Shown here: positions 1 through 6,646 of the stretch, one piece after another
How the letters are laid out: each line of letters starts with the position of its first letter
How positions within the stretch are numbered: position 1 is the first letter of the stretch
Assembly (NCBI GenBank): GCA_002494125.1
Contig: DLBD01000116.1
Coordinates: 1-23,517 of the forward strand
Origin: Ruminococcaceae bacterium UBA7030
GTDB taxonomy: Bacteria; Bacillota; Clostridia; Oscillospirales; Acutalibacteraceae
Direction of reading: 5' to 3'
Length of the DNA: 23,517 nucleotides
Translations under genes and position numbers: made by a program
Notes under the pieces: model-generated
Told to the model about the DNA's origin: nothing
The model's input: only the letters and a program-made list of their open reading frames with translations
Database searches by the model: none

Positions 1-780
1 CATCTGGGGAAGTCCCCATGTTCCAAGTGAAGTAAGAATTACTACAAACATAAGGTTAAGCGGGTCGGGACCGAAGAACGAATTAAAAATACCGGGAGTT
101 GACGATACTCTTTCGTCAGTAATCTGTGCAAGTCCGTCCAGCGAGGAGATGAACCCTCCGTTAACCTTGAGCACTGCTGCGATAACAAAAACGATTCCGA
201 CAAGCATAATAATTCCCTGAATGAAATCGTTAATAGCAGTTGCCATATAACCGCCTGCAATTACATAAATTGCAGTAAGAATACTCATAAGAATAATGCA
301 TACCGAATAGTCGATATTAAATGCCATACCGAAAAGACGGCTTAAGCCGTTATATAGCGATGCGGTATACGGGATAAGAAAAATAAACGTAATAGCAGAA
401 GCAGCAACCTTAAGCGAAGTGCTGTTAAACCTTTCTCCGAAGAATTGGGGCATAGTAGCTGAATTTAGGTGCTGCGTCATAATTCTTGTTCGTCTGCCGA
501 GAATTACCCAGGCAAGAAGCGAACCGATAACAGCGTTGCCGATACCTATCCATGTTGACGCTATACCGAATTTCCATCCGAACTGACCTGCATAGCCGAC
601 AAATATTACCGCCGAAAAATACGAGGTTCCGTATGCAAATGCAGTAAGCCACGGTCCGACACTGCGGCCGCCGAGAACAAAACCGTTTACGTCAGTTGCG
701 TTTCTTCTTGCGTAAAAGCCAACGCCTATCATAACGCCGAAGAATATAACCAGCATTATTATCTTAATTGCTAAATCCAT
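1..780 (-). CDS. Sodium:solute symporter (SSS family), C-terminus cut off by window edge
   Basis: The frame opens with ATG at 780 and stays open to base 1, giving 260 residues of a longer protein with no stop inside the window. It begins MDLAIKIIMLVIFFGVMIGV and is highly hydrophobic. The segment ARRNATDVNGFVLGGRSVGP followed by W-L-T-A matches the TM1-TM2 region of SSS transporters, where the sodium-binding helix lies. The last visible residues, GTWGLPQM, match a well-known SSS motif (PanF/PutP type). Complete members are about 450-550 residues, so roughly half is missing. The predicted role is sodium-coupled uptake of a small organic solute across the cytoplasmic membrane; the substrate cannot be read from the sequence. 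An AGGAGG-like site (ATGGAGGAATT) precedes the start, and a separate sigma-A promoter lies upstream. Family assignment is strong. Confidence 0.88.
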   Translation of the reverse strand, partial: MDLAIKIIMLVIFFGVMIGVGFYARRNATDVNGFVLGGRSVGPWLTAFAYGTSYFSAVIFVGYAGQFGWKFGIASTWIGIGNAVIGSLLAWVILGRRTRIMTQHLNSATMPQFFGERFNSTSLKVAASAITFIFLIPYTASLYNGLSRLFGMAFNIDYSVCIILMSILTAIYVIAGGYMATAINDFIQGIIMLVGIVFVIAAVLKVNGGFISSLDGLAQITDERVSSTPGIFNSFFGPDPLNLMFVVILTSLGTWGLPQM

Positions 781-845
781 AATAATTCCTCCATTTCAAC
801 GCTTTGCACCGTAACACTTTAGTGCGTAACGCTTTTATGTGTTAA

Positions 846-874
846 AGTATACCACATAATTGTTTGTTCGTCAA
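846..874 (-). promoter_or_regulatory. Sigma-A promoter of the symporter, with inverted repeats downstream
   Basis: On the minus strand TTGACG (869-874) and TATACT (846-851) are 17 bases apart, with an extended TG before the -10. The leader between the promoter and the start holds repeated TAACAC/GTGTTA and GTTACG elements (about 811-844), including the palindrome CACTTTAGTG. This could be an operator for a local regulator, but no family is recognised. Confidence 0.75.
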
Positions 875-886
875 CACCAAATTTTT

Positions 887-1906
887 CTATTCGCTTTCGT
901 GAAGAACATTATAAAGTCTGTCAGGATAATCAGACATAATACAATCGGCTCCGACTGATGAAAGGTATTCGAGCTCGCTTTCGCTGTTGATAGTCCAGTA
1001 CTGCACTGCAATATTATGGCTGTGAGCATAGTTAATAAGTTTAGCCGTACCAAGATTTATTCCAAGTCGAATCGGCATATTATAAGGTATTTGAAGTGCA
1101 ATATATTTTGCATCAAAGCTTTCATCATTCGTCATTGCGGATTTATAAAAGCTTGCAACCTCTTTTATGGTTGCGCTTCGTTTAAGCTCAGGATGGACCT
1201 CGTCAACATACATTGAAACCTCCTCCTTGAATGTGCCGAAGATCACGTTGTCAAGAAGTCCGCGTTGCGAAAGTACGTCACAAAGGATATCCACGCCCTG
1301 CTTTCCGAGTTGCCCGCCGTTTTTTATTTCAATTATATAGTCATAGTGACCGTTAGCTTCAAGATAATCAAGTACATTTTCAAGCCTTACAATCTTAAGC
1401 TCGTCAGGTACATCATCGCCCTTTAATTCGGCATAAGGCATTTCGCCGTCAGAATTCTTAAACCTCGCGCCTATATTAAGCTCTCTGAGCTCTTCATATG
1501 TATAGTTTTCAGGTCTTGCGCCTTTAACGCCGAAAACCTCCTGACTGTCTGTAGTTCGGTCAAGCGTGTCGTCATGAAGGAGAACAAGTACTCCGTCCTT
1601 AGTTATATGAAGGTCGAATTCAAACACATCAACATCAAAGCTCTTATTTTCAATACAGTTTTTGAAGGCGAGCATTGACTCCTCCGGAGCGATGCCTCCG
1701 CCCGAACGGTGAGCGCTTATAAACGGCTTTCCGGTAGTGCTGATATATCTGTTGTCGGCTTCGTATTTTATAATGCTCTCAGGGCTTGAATGATAAAAAG
1801 CACAAAACAAATCGACTCCTATAAGAGCAATAAGTACCGAAAGGATTATACAAATAACCTTTTTGCCTCTTTTCATTTTCGGTTTTTCCGTAACTGACTG
1901 TGACAT
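887..1906 (-). CDS. Membrane-anchored glycerophosphodiester phosphodiesterase
   Basis: This 339-residue protein is expected to hydrolyse glycerophosphodiesters to glycerol 3-phosphate and an alcohol. A basic N-terminus followed by a hydrophobic segment (residues about 16-37) anchors it, with the catalytic domain predicted outside the membrane. The domain shows the GDPD signature in order: AHRSGGGIAPEES (H66-R67, E75), EFDLHITKDG (E96, D98) and LLHDDTLDRTTD (H111). These are the two catalytic histidines and the acidic metal ligands of the TIM-barrel family. The C-terminal part ends in VGADCIMSDYPDRL, typical of the last barrel strand. It is transcribed alone, with its own likely promoter, and no terminator is visible after the stop, so it may read into the symporter. 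Family call strong; substrate unknown. Confidence 0.92.
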   Translation of the reverse strand: MSQSVTEKPKMKRGKKVICIILSVLIALIGVDLFCAFYHSSPESIIKYEADNRYISTTGKPFISAHRSGGGIAPEESMLAFKNCIENKSFDVDVFEFDLHITKDGVLVLLHDDTLDRTTDSQEVFGVKGARPENYTYEELRELNIGARFKNSDGEMPYAELKGDDVPDELKIVRLENVLDYLEANGHYDYIIEIKNGGQLGKQGVDILCDVLSQRGLLDNVIFGTFKEEVSMYVDEVHPELKRSATIKEVASFYKSAMTNDESFDAKYIALQIPYNMPIRLGINLGTAKLINYAHSHNIAVQYWTINSESELEYLSSVGADCIMSDYPDRLYNVLHESE

Positions 1907-1929
1907 ATAACCATCTCCGTTTCAAAAAT

Positions 1930-1957
1930 ATTCTAACACACTTAAAATAATTTACAA
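1930..1957 (-). promoter_or_regulatory. Probable promoter of the glycerophosphodiesterase gene
   Basis: TTGTAA (1952-1957) and TAGAAT (1930-1935) are 16 bases apart on the minus strand, with an extended TG before the -10. The pair lies just after the terminator of the redox operon and about 24 bases before the gene. Confidence 0.55.
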
Positions 1958-1992
1958 GTAAAAAAACAGGGAACAGCTTTCTGTTCCCTGTA
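1957..1992 (-). terminator. Rho-independent terminator of the redox operon
   Basis: An 11-bp perfect stem (ACAGGGAACAG / CTGTTCCCTGT, loop of 4, 1966-1991) is followed on the minus strand by a run of Ts. It lies just after the thioredoxin stop codon. Confidence 0.92.
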
Positions 1993-2004
1993 AATAAGAT
2001 TTAA

Positions 2005-2313
2005 TTATTTAAGCGCTGCAAGGATTTTGTCCTTAGCTGTTACGCCGATAAAGGTTTCTGCAACCGCACCGTCTTTGAAAACAAGAAGTGTCGGTATTGA
2101 AGAAACGTCATACTTTTCAGCAAGTTCGTCAGCCTCGTCAACATCAAGTTTTCCAACCTTGACATCAGGATTTTCGTCTGCAATCTGGTCAACAATCGGT
2201 GACATCATTTTGCAAGGACCGCACCATGTTGCAAAAAAATCAACAAGACACGGCTTGTCGCTGTTAAGAATTTCTGCCTCAAAATTAGCTTCTGTAAGTT
2301 CAATTACACTCAT
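2005..2313 (-). CDS. trxA: Thioredoxin
   Basis: This 102-residue cytoplasmic thiol-disulfide carrier is of the normal family length. The active site TWCGPCKM places the redox cysteines at residues 31 and 34. The VDFFATW strand before it and the SIPTLLVFKDG segment with the cis-proline are both present. The start has a good ribosome site (AAGGAG). The gene begins 11 bases after the reductase-like gene and is the last gene of a five-gene operon containing two thiol peroxidases of the glutathione peroxidase family. That context suggests it receives electrons from the neighbouring flavoprotein and reduces those peroxidases. The identification is secure; the partner relationship is inferred from gene order. 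Confidence 0.97.
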   Translation of the reverse strand: MSVIELTEANFEAEILNSDKPCLVDFFATWCGPCKMMSPIVDQIADENPDVKVGKLDVDEADELAEKYDVSSIPTLLVFKDGAVAETFIGVTAKDKILAALK

Positions 2314-2324
2314 TTTATTTCTCC

Positions 2325-3185
2325 TTATGCTTTTGATTTAAGATACTTTACTGCCGAAAGACCTGCCTGAGCACCTTCGTACACTGCCTTGCATACCTGA
2401 AGAAGACCGCCTGTAATATCTCCGCATGAGAATATTCCGGGAAGGTTTGTGCTCATATCCTCGCCTACGGCAATTTTATCTCCTTCTGTCAGTATACCAA
2501 GTTTTTTTGCAAAGTCAACACCGCCTGCAATTCCCTGTGCGATAAATATACCGTCAAGCTCAAGCACGCTGTCATCCTCAAAGATTACGCGGTTTACCTT
2601 TTTCTCACCTGCAATTTCTTTGATTTTCTTTGTGTTGATTTCGTATTTATCAGTATTCGGCGCAGAAAGTCCGTTTGTAAGAATTACAAGTGAGCCCGCT
2701 ATATTTTCAAGCTCGCCTGCCTCTGAAAGAGCATACTCCTCGTTACCGAGCACGGCGATATTCTTTTTGCGGTAGAAAAAGCCGTCGCATATTGCGCAGT
2801 AACTTATTCCCTTTCCGTCAAATTCTTCAACGCCTTTAATGTTCGGCTTAACCTTTTTGTTGCCTGTTGAAAGAATAAGAGCCTGTCCGACATAGGTGTT
2901 TTCCTTGGTGACAATCTCATAATTCATATCAGCGTTCATTGTTACATTGAGCGCTTCATCCTCGACAACCTCGATTCCGAGAGCCTTTGCCTGTTCAATA
3001 CCGGTATCATACAAATCCTTACCTGTTATGCCATCAATAAAACCGTAGTAGTTGTCAATCTTGTGCGCCTTTTCAAGCTGGGATTCGCCGTGATAGAGAA
3101 CAAGTACGCTTTTGTTTGCCCTTTTGGCGTAAAGCGCTGCGGATATTCCCGCAGGACCTGCACCAATTATTACTACATCATACAT
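2325..3185 (-). CDS. Thioredoxin reductase-like flavoprotein lacking clear NADPH motifs
   Basis: This 286-residue flavoprotein has the N-terminal FAD-binding GAGPAGISAALYAKRA motif, a redox-active CAIC pair in YCAICDGFF, and the C-terminal FAD motif FSCGDITGG, the layout of low-molecular-weight thioredoxin reductases. It is shorter than NADPH-dependent TrxB (about 310). The central domain has VLGNEEYALSEAGEL where TrxB has a GGGxSAxEEA Rossmann loop. It has LTNGLSAPN where TrxB has the HRRxxxR residues that bind the NADPH phosphate. It therefore may belong to the pyridine-nucleotide-independent, ferredoxin-dependent reductases known in clostridia. It sits directly upstream of trxA, so thioredoxin is the likely electron acceptor. 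The thioredoxin reductase fold is certain; the electron donor is inferred. Confidence 0.88.
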   Translation of the reverse strand: MYDVVIIGAGPAGISAALYAKRANKSVLVLYHGESQLEKAHKIDNYYGFIDGITGKDLYDTGIEQAKALGIEVVEDEALNVTMNADMNYEIVTKENTYVGQALILSTGNKKVKPNIKGVEEFDGKGISYCAICDGFFYRKKNIAVLGNEEYALSEAGELENIAGSLVILTNGLSAPNTDKYEINTKKIKEIAGEKKVNRVIFEDDSVLELDGIFIAQGIAGGVDFAKKLGILTEGDKIAVGEDMSTNLPGIFSCGDITGGLLQVCKAVYEGAQAGLSAVKYLKSKA

Positions 3186-3205
3186 TATTATTCACCAAAA
3201 CCGTA

Positions 3206-3670
3206 TTATAATACTGACTCAACCTTTGCTTCAATCTCTGCAGGAGTAACCTTTGAGCTGAAACGCTCAACAATATTACCCTCTCTGTCGATGAGGAATT
3301 TTGTAAAGTTCCATCCGATTTTTTCGCCGCCTGTCTGCTCTACGAGATATTTATAAAGCGGGTCAGCGTCTTTACCGTTTACCTTGATTTTCTTGTAGCG
3401 AGGGAAGGTTGTGCCAAACTTTCTTGAGCAAACCTTGTTGATTCCTTCGTCGCTTTCCATTGCCTGAAATGCAAACTGATTACAAGGGAAGTCAAGGATT
3501 TCAAAGCCTCTGTCCTTGTACTTCTGATACATTTCTTCAAGTCCCTTGTACTGAGGAGTAAAGCCGCAGTGAGTTGCTGTGTTTACGATAAGAAGCACCT
3601 TGCCCTGATGCTCTGAAAGAGAAACCTCTTCACCCTTCTGGCTTAATACCTTAAAATCAAATACGTTCAT
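3206..3670 (-). CDS. Glutathione peroxidase family thiol peroxidase (copy A, 154 aa)
   Basis: This short Cys-type GPx-family enzyme is expected to reduce hydroperoxides in the cytoplasm. The peroxidatic cysteine is C35 in NTATHCGFTPQY, so it is not a selenocysteine form. Q65 in FPCNQF and W120-N121 in GWNFTKF complete the catalytic tetrad. C81 in VCSRKFGTTFP is at the position of the resolving cysteine of thioredoxin-dependent members such as BtuE. Because the operon also carries thioredoxin and a thioredoxin reductase-like protein, the physiological reductant is probably thioredoxin rather than glutathione. It is a paralogue of the gene at 4101-4643 but lacks that copy's insertion of about 26 residues before the WNF motif. 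Confidence 0.93.
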   Translation of the reverse strand: MNVFDFKVLSQKGEEVSLSEHQGKVLLIVNTATHCGFTPQYKGLEEMYQKYKDRGFEILDFPCNQFAFQAMESDEGINKVCSRKFGTTFPRYKKIKVNGKDADPLYKYLVEQTGGEKIGWNFTKFLIDREGNIVERFSSKVTPAEIEAKVESVL

Positions 3671-3682
3671 TTTTATCTCTCC

Positions 3683-4087
3683 TTATAAAAACTTCTTTGC
3701 AAATGCAGCCGCGTCAGCCTCGTCCTGTGCATTAGGTCTGCCTTTGGCAATCATCTTAAACTGTCCCTTGCAGAAGAACTCTTCGTCTGCAACGGCAATT
3801 CCCTTCTTCTCACAAGCAGCCTTAACCTGCTTGTATGTTCCGCTTAAAATAGCAGCTGAACTAAAGCTTACAACCTTGCCGACATTTACGTTTATTGAAT
3901 CAATAAACTGCTTAACATTTGAGTCAAGAGCAGTTGCGTATACAGCGCTACCGAGGAAGAGGATATCTACATCCTCCTCAAGCGGTACGTCAACAGTCTT
4001 TGCTTCAACTCCGACTGCGTCTGCAATAGCCTTTGCAAGCTTTGTTGTGTGTCCTGTCTTTGAATAATATCTTACTGCAAATTTCAT
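3683..4087 (-). CDS. Flavodoxin-like protein
   Basis: This 134-residue single-domain protein begins MKFAVRYYSKTGHTTKLAKA, which carries the phosphate-binding loop of short-chain flavodoxins (S/T-x-T-G-x-T). Further along are the typical beta-strands VDILFLGSAVYA and VVSFSSAA, where the FMN ring would sit. It is predicted to bind FMN and carry single electrons, or to act as a flavodoxin-type quinone or disulfide reductase. It lies between the two GPx paralogues in the redox operon, with gaps of 12 and 13 bases. A link to the reductase gene, for example supplying low-potential electrons, is possible but only inferred. The C-terminal part, EFFCKGQFKMIAKGRPN, resembles flavodoxin-like proteins of gut Firmicutes with no assigned role. 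Confidence 0.85.
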   Translation of the reverse strand: MKFAVRYYSKTGHTTKLAKAIADAVGVEAKTVDVPLEEDVDILFLGSAVYATALDSNVKQFIDSINVNVGKVVSFSSAAILSGTYKQVKAACEKKGIAVADEEFFCKGQFKMIAKGRPNAQDEADAAAFAKKFL

Positions 4088-4100
4088 ATATACACCTCTA

Positions 4101-4643
4101 TTATAAAAGCTCGCTTACGCAGCTGTCAACCTTTTTCATACCTTCAGTCGGCTCAAAACGTGCAACTACATTGCCCTGTCTGTCAACGATGAACTTTGTA
4201 AAATTCCACTTGATATCAGGGTTTTCTTTATAATTTTTATCCTGCTTTTTAAGCATTGCCGACATTGCAATAGCTGCAGGTCCCTTGCCAAAGCCTTCAA
4301 AACCCTTCCGGCTCTTAAGATATGCATAAACAGGGAGAGCGTTCTCGCCGTTTACATCCGACTTTTTCATCTGCGGAAATTGTGTCTTGTACTTAAGTGT
4401 GCAAAACTCGTGAATTTCCTCATCTGTTCCGGGCGTCTGTCCGGCAAACTGATTACAAGGAATATCAAGAATTTCAAAGCCTTTATCGTGATACTTTTCA
4501 TACATCTCTTCAATTTCCTTGTACTGAGGTGTAAAGCCGCAGCCGGTTGCAGTGTTTACAACCATAACAACCTTTCCCTCAAAATCCTTAAGTGATACCT
4601 CGTTACCCTTGCGGTCAAGTACTGTGTAATCATAAAATCCCAT
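4101..4643 (-). CDS. Glutathione peroxidase family thiol peroxidase (copy B, 180 aa)
   Basis: This is the first gene of the redox operon and a full-length GPx-family peroxidase. The peroxidatic cysteine C35 is in NTATGCGFTPQY, Q65 in IPCNQFAGQ, the likely resolving cysteine C81 in FCTLKYKTQFP, and W146-N147 in KWNFTKF. All four positions match copy A at 3206-3670. Unlike copy A, it has an insertion at about 111-136 (rich in G, A and M), as in E. coli BtuE, another long-form member. An AGGAGG site 8 bases before the ATG supports the start. Having two non-identical copies in one operon suggests different peroxide substrates or an old tandem duplication separated by the flavodoxin gene. Confidence 0.94.
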   Translation of the reverse strand: MGFYDYTVLDRKGNEVSLKDFEGKVVMVVNTATGCGFTPQYKEIEEMYEKYHDKGFEILDIPCNQFAGQTPGTDEEIHEFCTLKYKTQFPQMKKSDVNGENALPVYAYLKSRKGFEGFGKGPAAIAMSAMLKKQDKNYKENPDIKWNFTKFIVDRQGNVVARFEPTEGMKKVDSCVSELL

Positions 4644-4702
4644 AACGTTTACCTCCTAATATTTTGTGCAATTTGATTGTGCGCAATTTTTCTTACATCC
4701 AG

Positions 4703-4731
4703 ATTATACTACTACTATAATGTAATGTCAA
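4703..4731 (-). promoter_or_regulatory. Consensus sigma-A promoter of the redox operon with an embedded palindrome
   Basis: Perfect TTGACA (4726-4731) and TATAAT (4703-4708) hexamers are separated by 17 bases. Between them an inverted repeat, ATTATA-7-TATAAT, includes the -10 itself, so a regulator bound there would block RNA polymerase. The transcribed leader also holds a 12-base near-palindrome ATTGCGCACAAT (about 4676-4687). The redox genes make a peroxide or redox repressor plausible, but the spacing does not match the PerR consensus. Confidence 0.88.
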
Positions 4732-4785
4732 GATGTTTTTTTGTAAAATTTTGTAAAAAGACAATATAATTATTTTTTTGTCTAT

Positions 4786-4815
4786 AACTAAAGGCTGCTT
4801 CTCTGAAGCAGCCTA
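4786..4815 (-). terminator. Terminator after the serine hydrolase gene
   Basis: A 10-bp perfect GC-rich stem (AGGCTGCTTC / GAAGCAGCCT, loop of 3, 4792-4814) begins 7 bases beyond the stop codon and is followed by TTTAGTT on the minus strand. The U-tract is short, so termination may be incomplete. Confidence 0.65.
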
Positions 4816-4821
4816 TTTATT

Positions 4822-6375
4822 CTATCTCTTTTTTATTCTGAAAGTAGGTTCACCGTAAAGAAGCACAGCCGGTACAACAACCTCTTCGAGTATAGTTGTA
4901 AGCTTTGGAGAAAGCGGCATACCCGAGAAATCAAGATAATGAGTTGCAAGCGTAGCAAGGTCAGGCGAAGATGTATTCTTTATTTTTATATGCTTTTCAT
5001 TTTTGAAATCAAATTCAAGCTTTCTTACATGACAGGTTTCGCCGATTCGGATAAGAACTGTAAGAACCTTTTCCTGTGTCCAAGCAGCCTTTGAAAACAC
5101 ATTGTATTCAAGACCGGCAAGCTTAATTGTGGTCTTTTCATACTCGTTATCCATTCCAAGCTTAATTTTGTTTACATAACTTCCCTCTTTCCATGCAAGG
5201 TAGAGGTTATAATCCTTGTCAAGACTGAGAATAAAGCGGTCAATACAGCCGATTTTCTCATTCATTACCGCCGTCATGGTCGGGTGAATCATCGATGCGA
5301 ACACGCTTGAGTGAGTCATAAGTGCTTTTTGATTATAGTCAAGCTCAAGCTTTCTGTTTCGCATTTGTGCAGGAAGATCATCCTTGTCGCCGAGCGATGA
5401 AACAAGCTCGCTTAACTTATCATAATATTCTGTTTCAGGCTCATCCCAAAGGGTTTCAAGCATATCGTTTACTGCGTCGCCGAGATACTCATCTCTTGAA
5501 ACGCCGCTGTTGATAACAAGCACAGTATTTTTATCCTTAAATACATAACCGAGCTGACCGTGAAGCCCATATGCGCGGTAGCTTTCAGGTCTCGCAATCT
5601 GCCATATACCGTAGCCGTAGCCTTTTGTGACATCCTTGTGTCCCTTCTTGTTTGTAGGAACCTGATAAGAGCTTGACTCCTTTACCCACTCAGCCGGGAT
5701 AACCTGCTTTTCGTCCCACATACCGTTTTGTGCATAACAAAGTACAATCTTCGAAAGCTCTTCAATAGAGAGATAAAGGCCCCAGCCGCCTGCTGCATAA
5801 CCGAACTTGTCAACTTCCCATACGGGTTTTTCAATTCCGAGCGGCTCAAAAAGGCGAGGCTTAAGAAAGTCTACGAGCGTTTCACCGTAAACTTTGCTGA
5901 TAATTGCTGATATAAGATAGAAATTATCGTTAACATAAAGGAAGTGTTTACCCGGCTTAAAAACATAAGGAGCGTCAAAGAAAATCTTTATCCAGTCCTT
6001 ATTCCTTCTGTTTTCAGCCATTCCTATCATTTTACCTGCGGTCATAGTTACAAGATGGCGCATTGTAATCGGCTTATTAAAACCGAAACGGTCATACTCT
6101 CCGTAATACTTACAGATAGAGTCATCAAGTGAAATCTTACCCTCATCAACCGCATAGCCAAGCGCTATAGCGGTTACGGTCTTTGAAAGCGAAAACATAA
6201 CATGCTTCGTTTCATTATTGTATGGGTTATGGTAACCCTCGCAAACAACCTTACCGTCTTTGATAAGAATAAAGCTGTCCGTGCCGAGCTCTTCAGCCTC
6301 ACACCTTTTTACAAAATCATAAACTGCCTTTGGGTTTATTCCGCTTTCTTTAATGTCCCCTCTTTTAATCTGCAT
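4822..6375 (-). CDS. Serine beta-lactamase-fold hydrolase (class C/esterase type) with C-terminal extension
   Basis: This 517-residue protein has no signal peptide, so it is probably cytoplasmic. Residues about 15-300 form a beta-lactamase/DD-peptidase-like domain (PF00144 type). It has the nucleophile motif S62-L-S-K65, the Y147-V-N149 motif, and an HG box at H272-G273 (YGLHGQLGY) replacing the KTG triad. The family includes esterases, D-aminopeptidases and transpeptidase-like proteins, so the substrate cannot be named. A C-terminal region of about 220 residues begins DDLPAQMRNRKLEL and is rich in beta-strand-like stretches. It resembles the extra domain found behind some clostridial members but carries no motif I recognise. 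The gene is a single-gene unit with its own promoter and terminator. Confidence 0.87.
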   Translation of the reverse strand: MQIKRGDIKESGINPKAVYDFVKRCEAEELGTDSFILIKDGKVVCEGYHNPYNNETKHVMFSLSKTVTAIALGYAVDEGKISLDDSICKYYGEYDRFGFNKPITMRHLVTMTAGKMIGMAENRRNKDWIKIFFDAPYVFKPGKHFLYVNDNFYLISAIISKVYGETLVDFLKPRLFEPLGIEKPVWEVDKFGYAAGGWGLYLSIEELSKIVLCYAQNGMWDEKQVIPAEWVKESSSYQVPTNKKGHKDVTKGYGYGIWQIARPESYRAYGLHGQLGYVFKDKNTVLVINSGVSRDEYLGDAVNDMLETLWDEPETEYYDKLSELVSSLGDKDDLPAQMRNRKLELDYNQKALMTHSSVFASMIHPTMTAVMNEKIGCIDRFILSLDKDYNLYLAWKEGSYVNKIKLGMDNEYEKTTIKLAGLEYNVFSKAAWTQEKVLTVLIRIGETCHVRKLEFDFKNEKHIKIKNTSSPDLATLATHYLDFSGMPLSPKLTTILEEVVVPAVLLYGEPTFRIKKR

Positions 6376-6417
6376 TAAAACATCTCCTTTTTAGACAATT
6401 ACTGCCTAATATAAAAA

Positions 6418-6447
6418 ATTATAGCATATAAAAAGAGTTAATGTAAA
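6418..6447 (-). promoter_or_regulatory. Promoter of the serine hydrolase gene
   Basis: TTTACA (6442-6447) and TATAAT (6418-6423) are 18 bases apart, with TGC before the -10 (extended type), on the minus strand. An AAGGAGA site follows just before the ATG at 6375. Confidence 0.7.
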
Positions 6448-6589
6448 CAATTTGGCAGTTTTAATTTTTAATATAGCATAATAAATAAAATATCCGCTTT
6501 AAATTTGTGCAAATTAACTCCGTTTGCCGTCATATCAAACAAAAAGCAAGTATGATTTTTCCACACAATTACCAAAAAACAAAATAAAC

Positions 6590-6618
6590 TTGAATTAATG
6601 ATATAGTCCACTTATAAT
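6590..6618 (+). promoter_or_regulatory. Promoter of the NSS transporter
   Basis: TTGAAT (6590-6595) and TATAAT (6613-6618) are 17 bases apart on the plus strand. An AAGGAG site precedes the ATG at 6647. Confidence 0.8.
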
Positions 6619-6646
6619 ATCTTTATCTAATTATTAAGGAGTTATT

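Noticed and set aside
3206..4643. Selenocysteine form of glutathione peroxidase
   Set aside because: Both copies have ordinary cysteine codons at the active site, and no in-frame TGA is present.
6424..6589. Hidden gene or RNA in the divergent intergenic region
   Set aside because: AT-rich sequence with only the two promoters; no open frame, stable stem or repeat seen.
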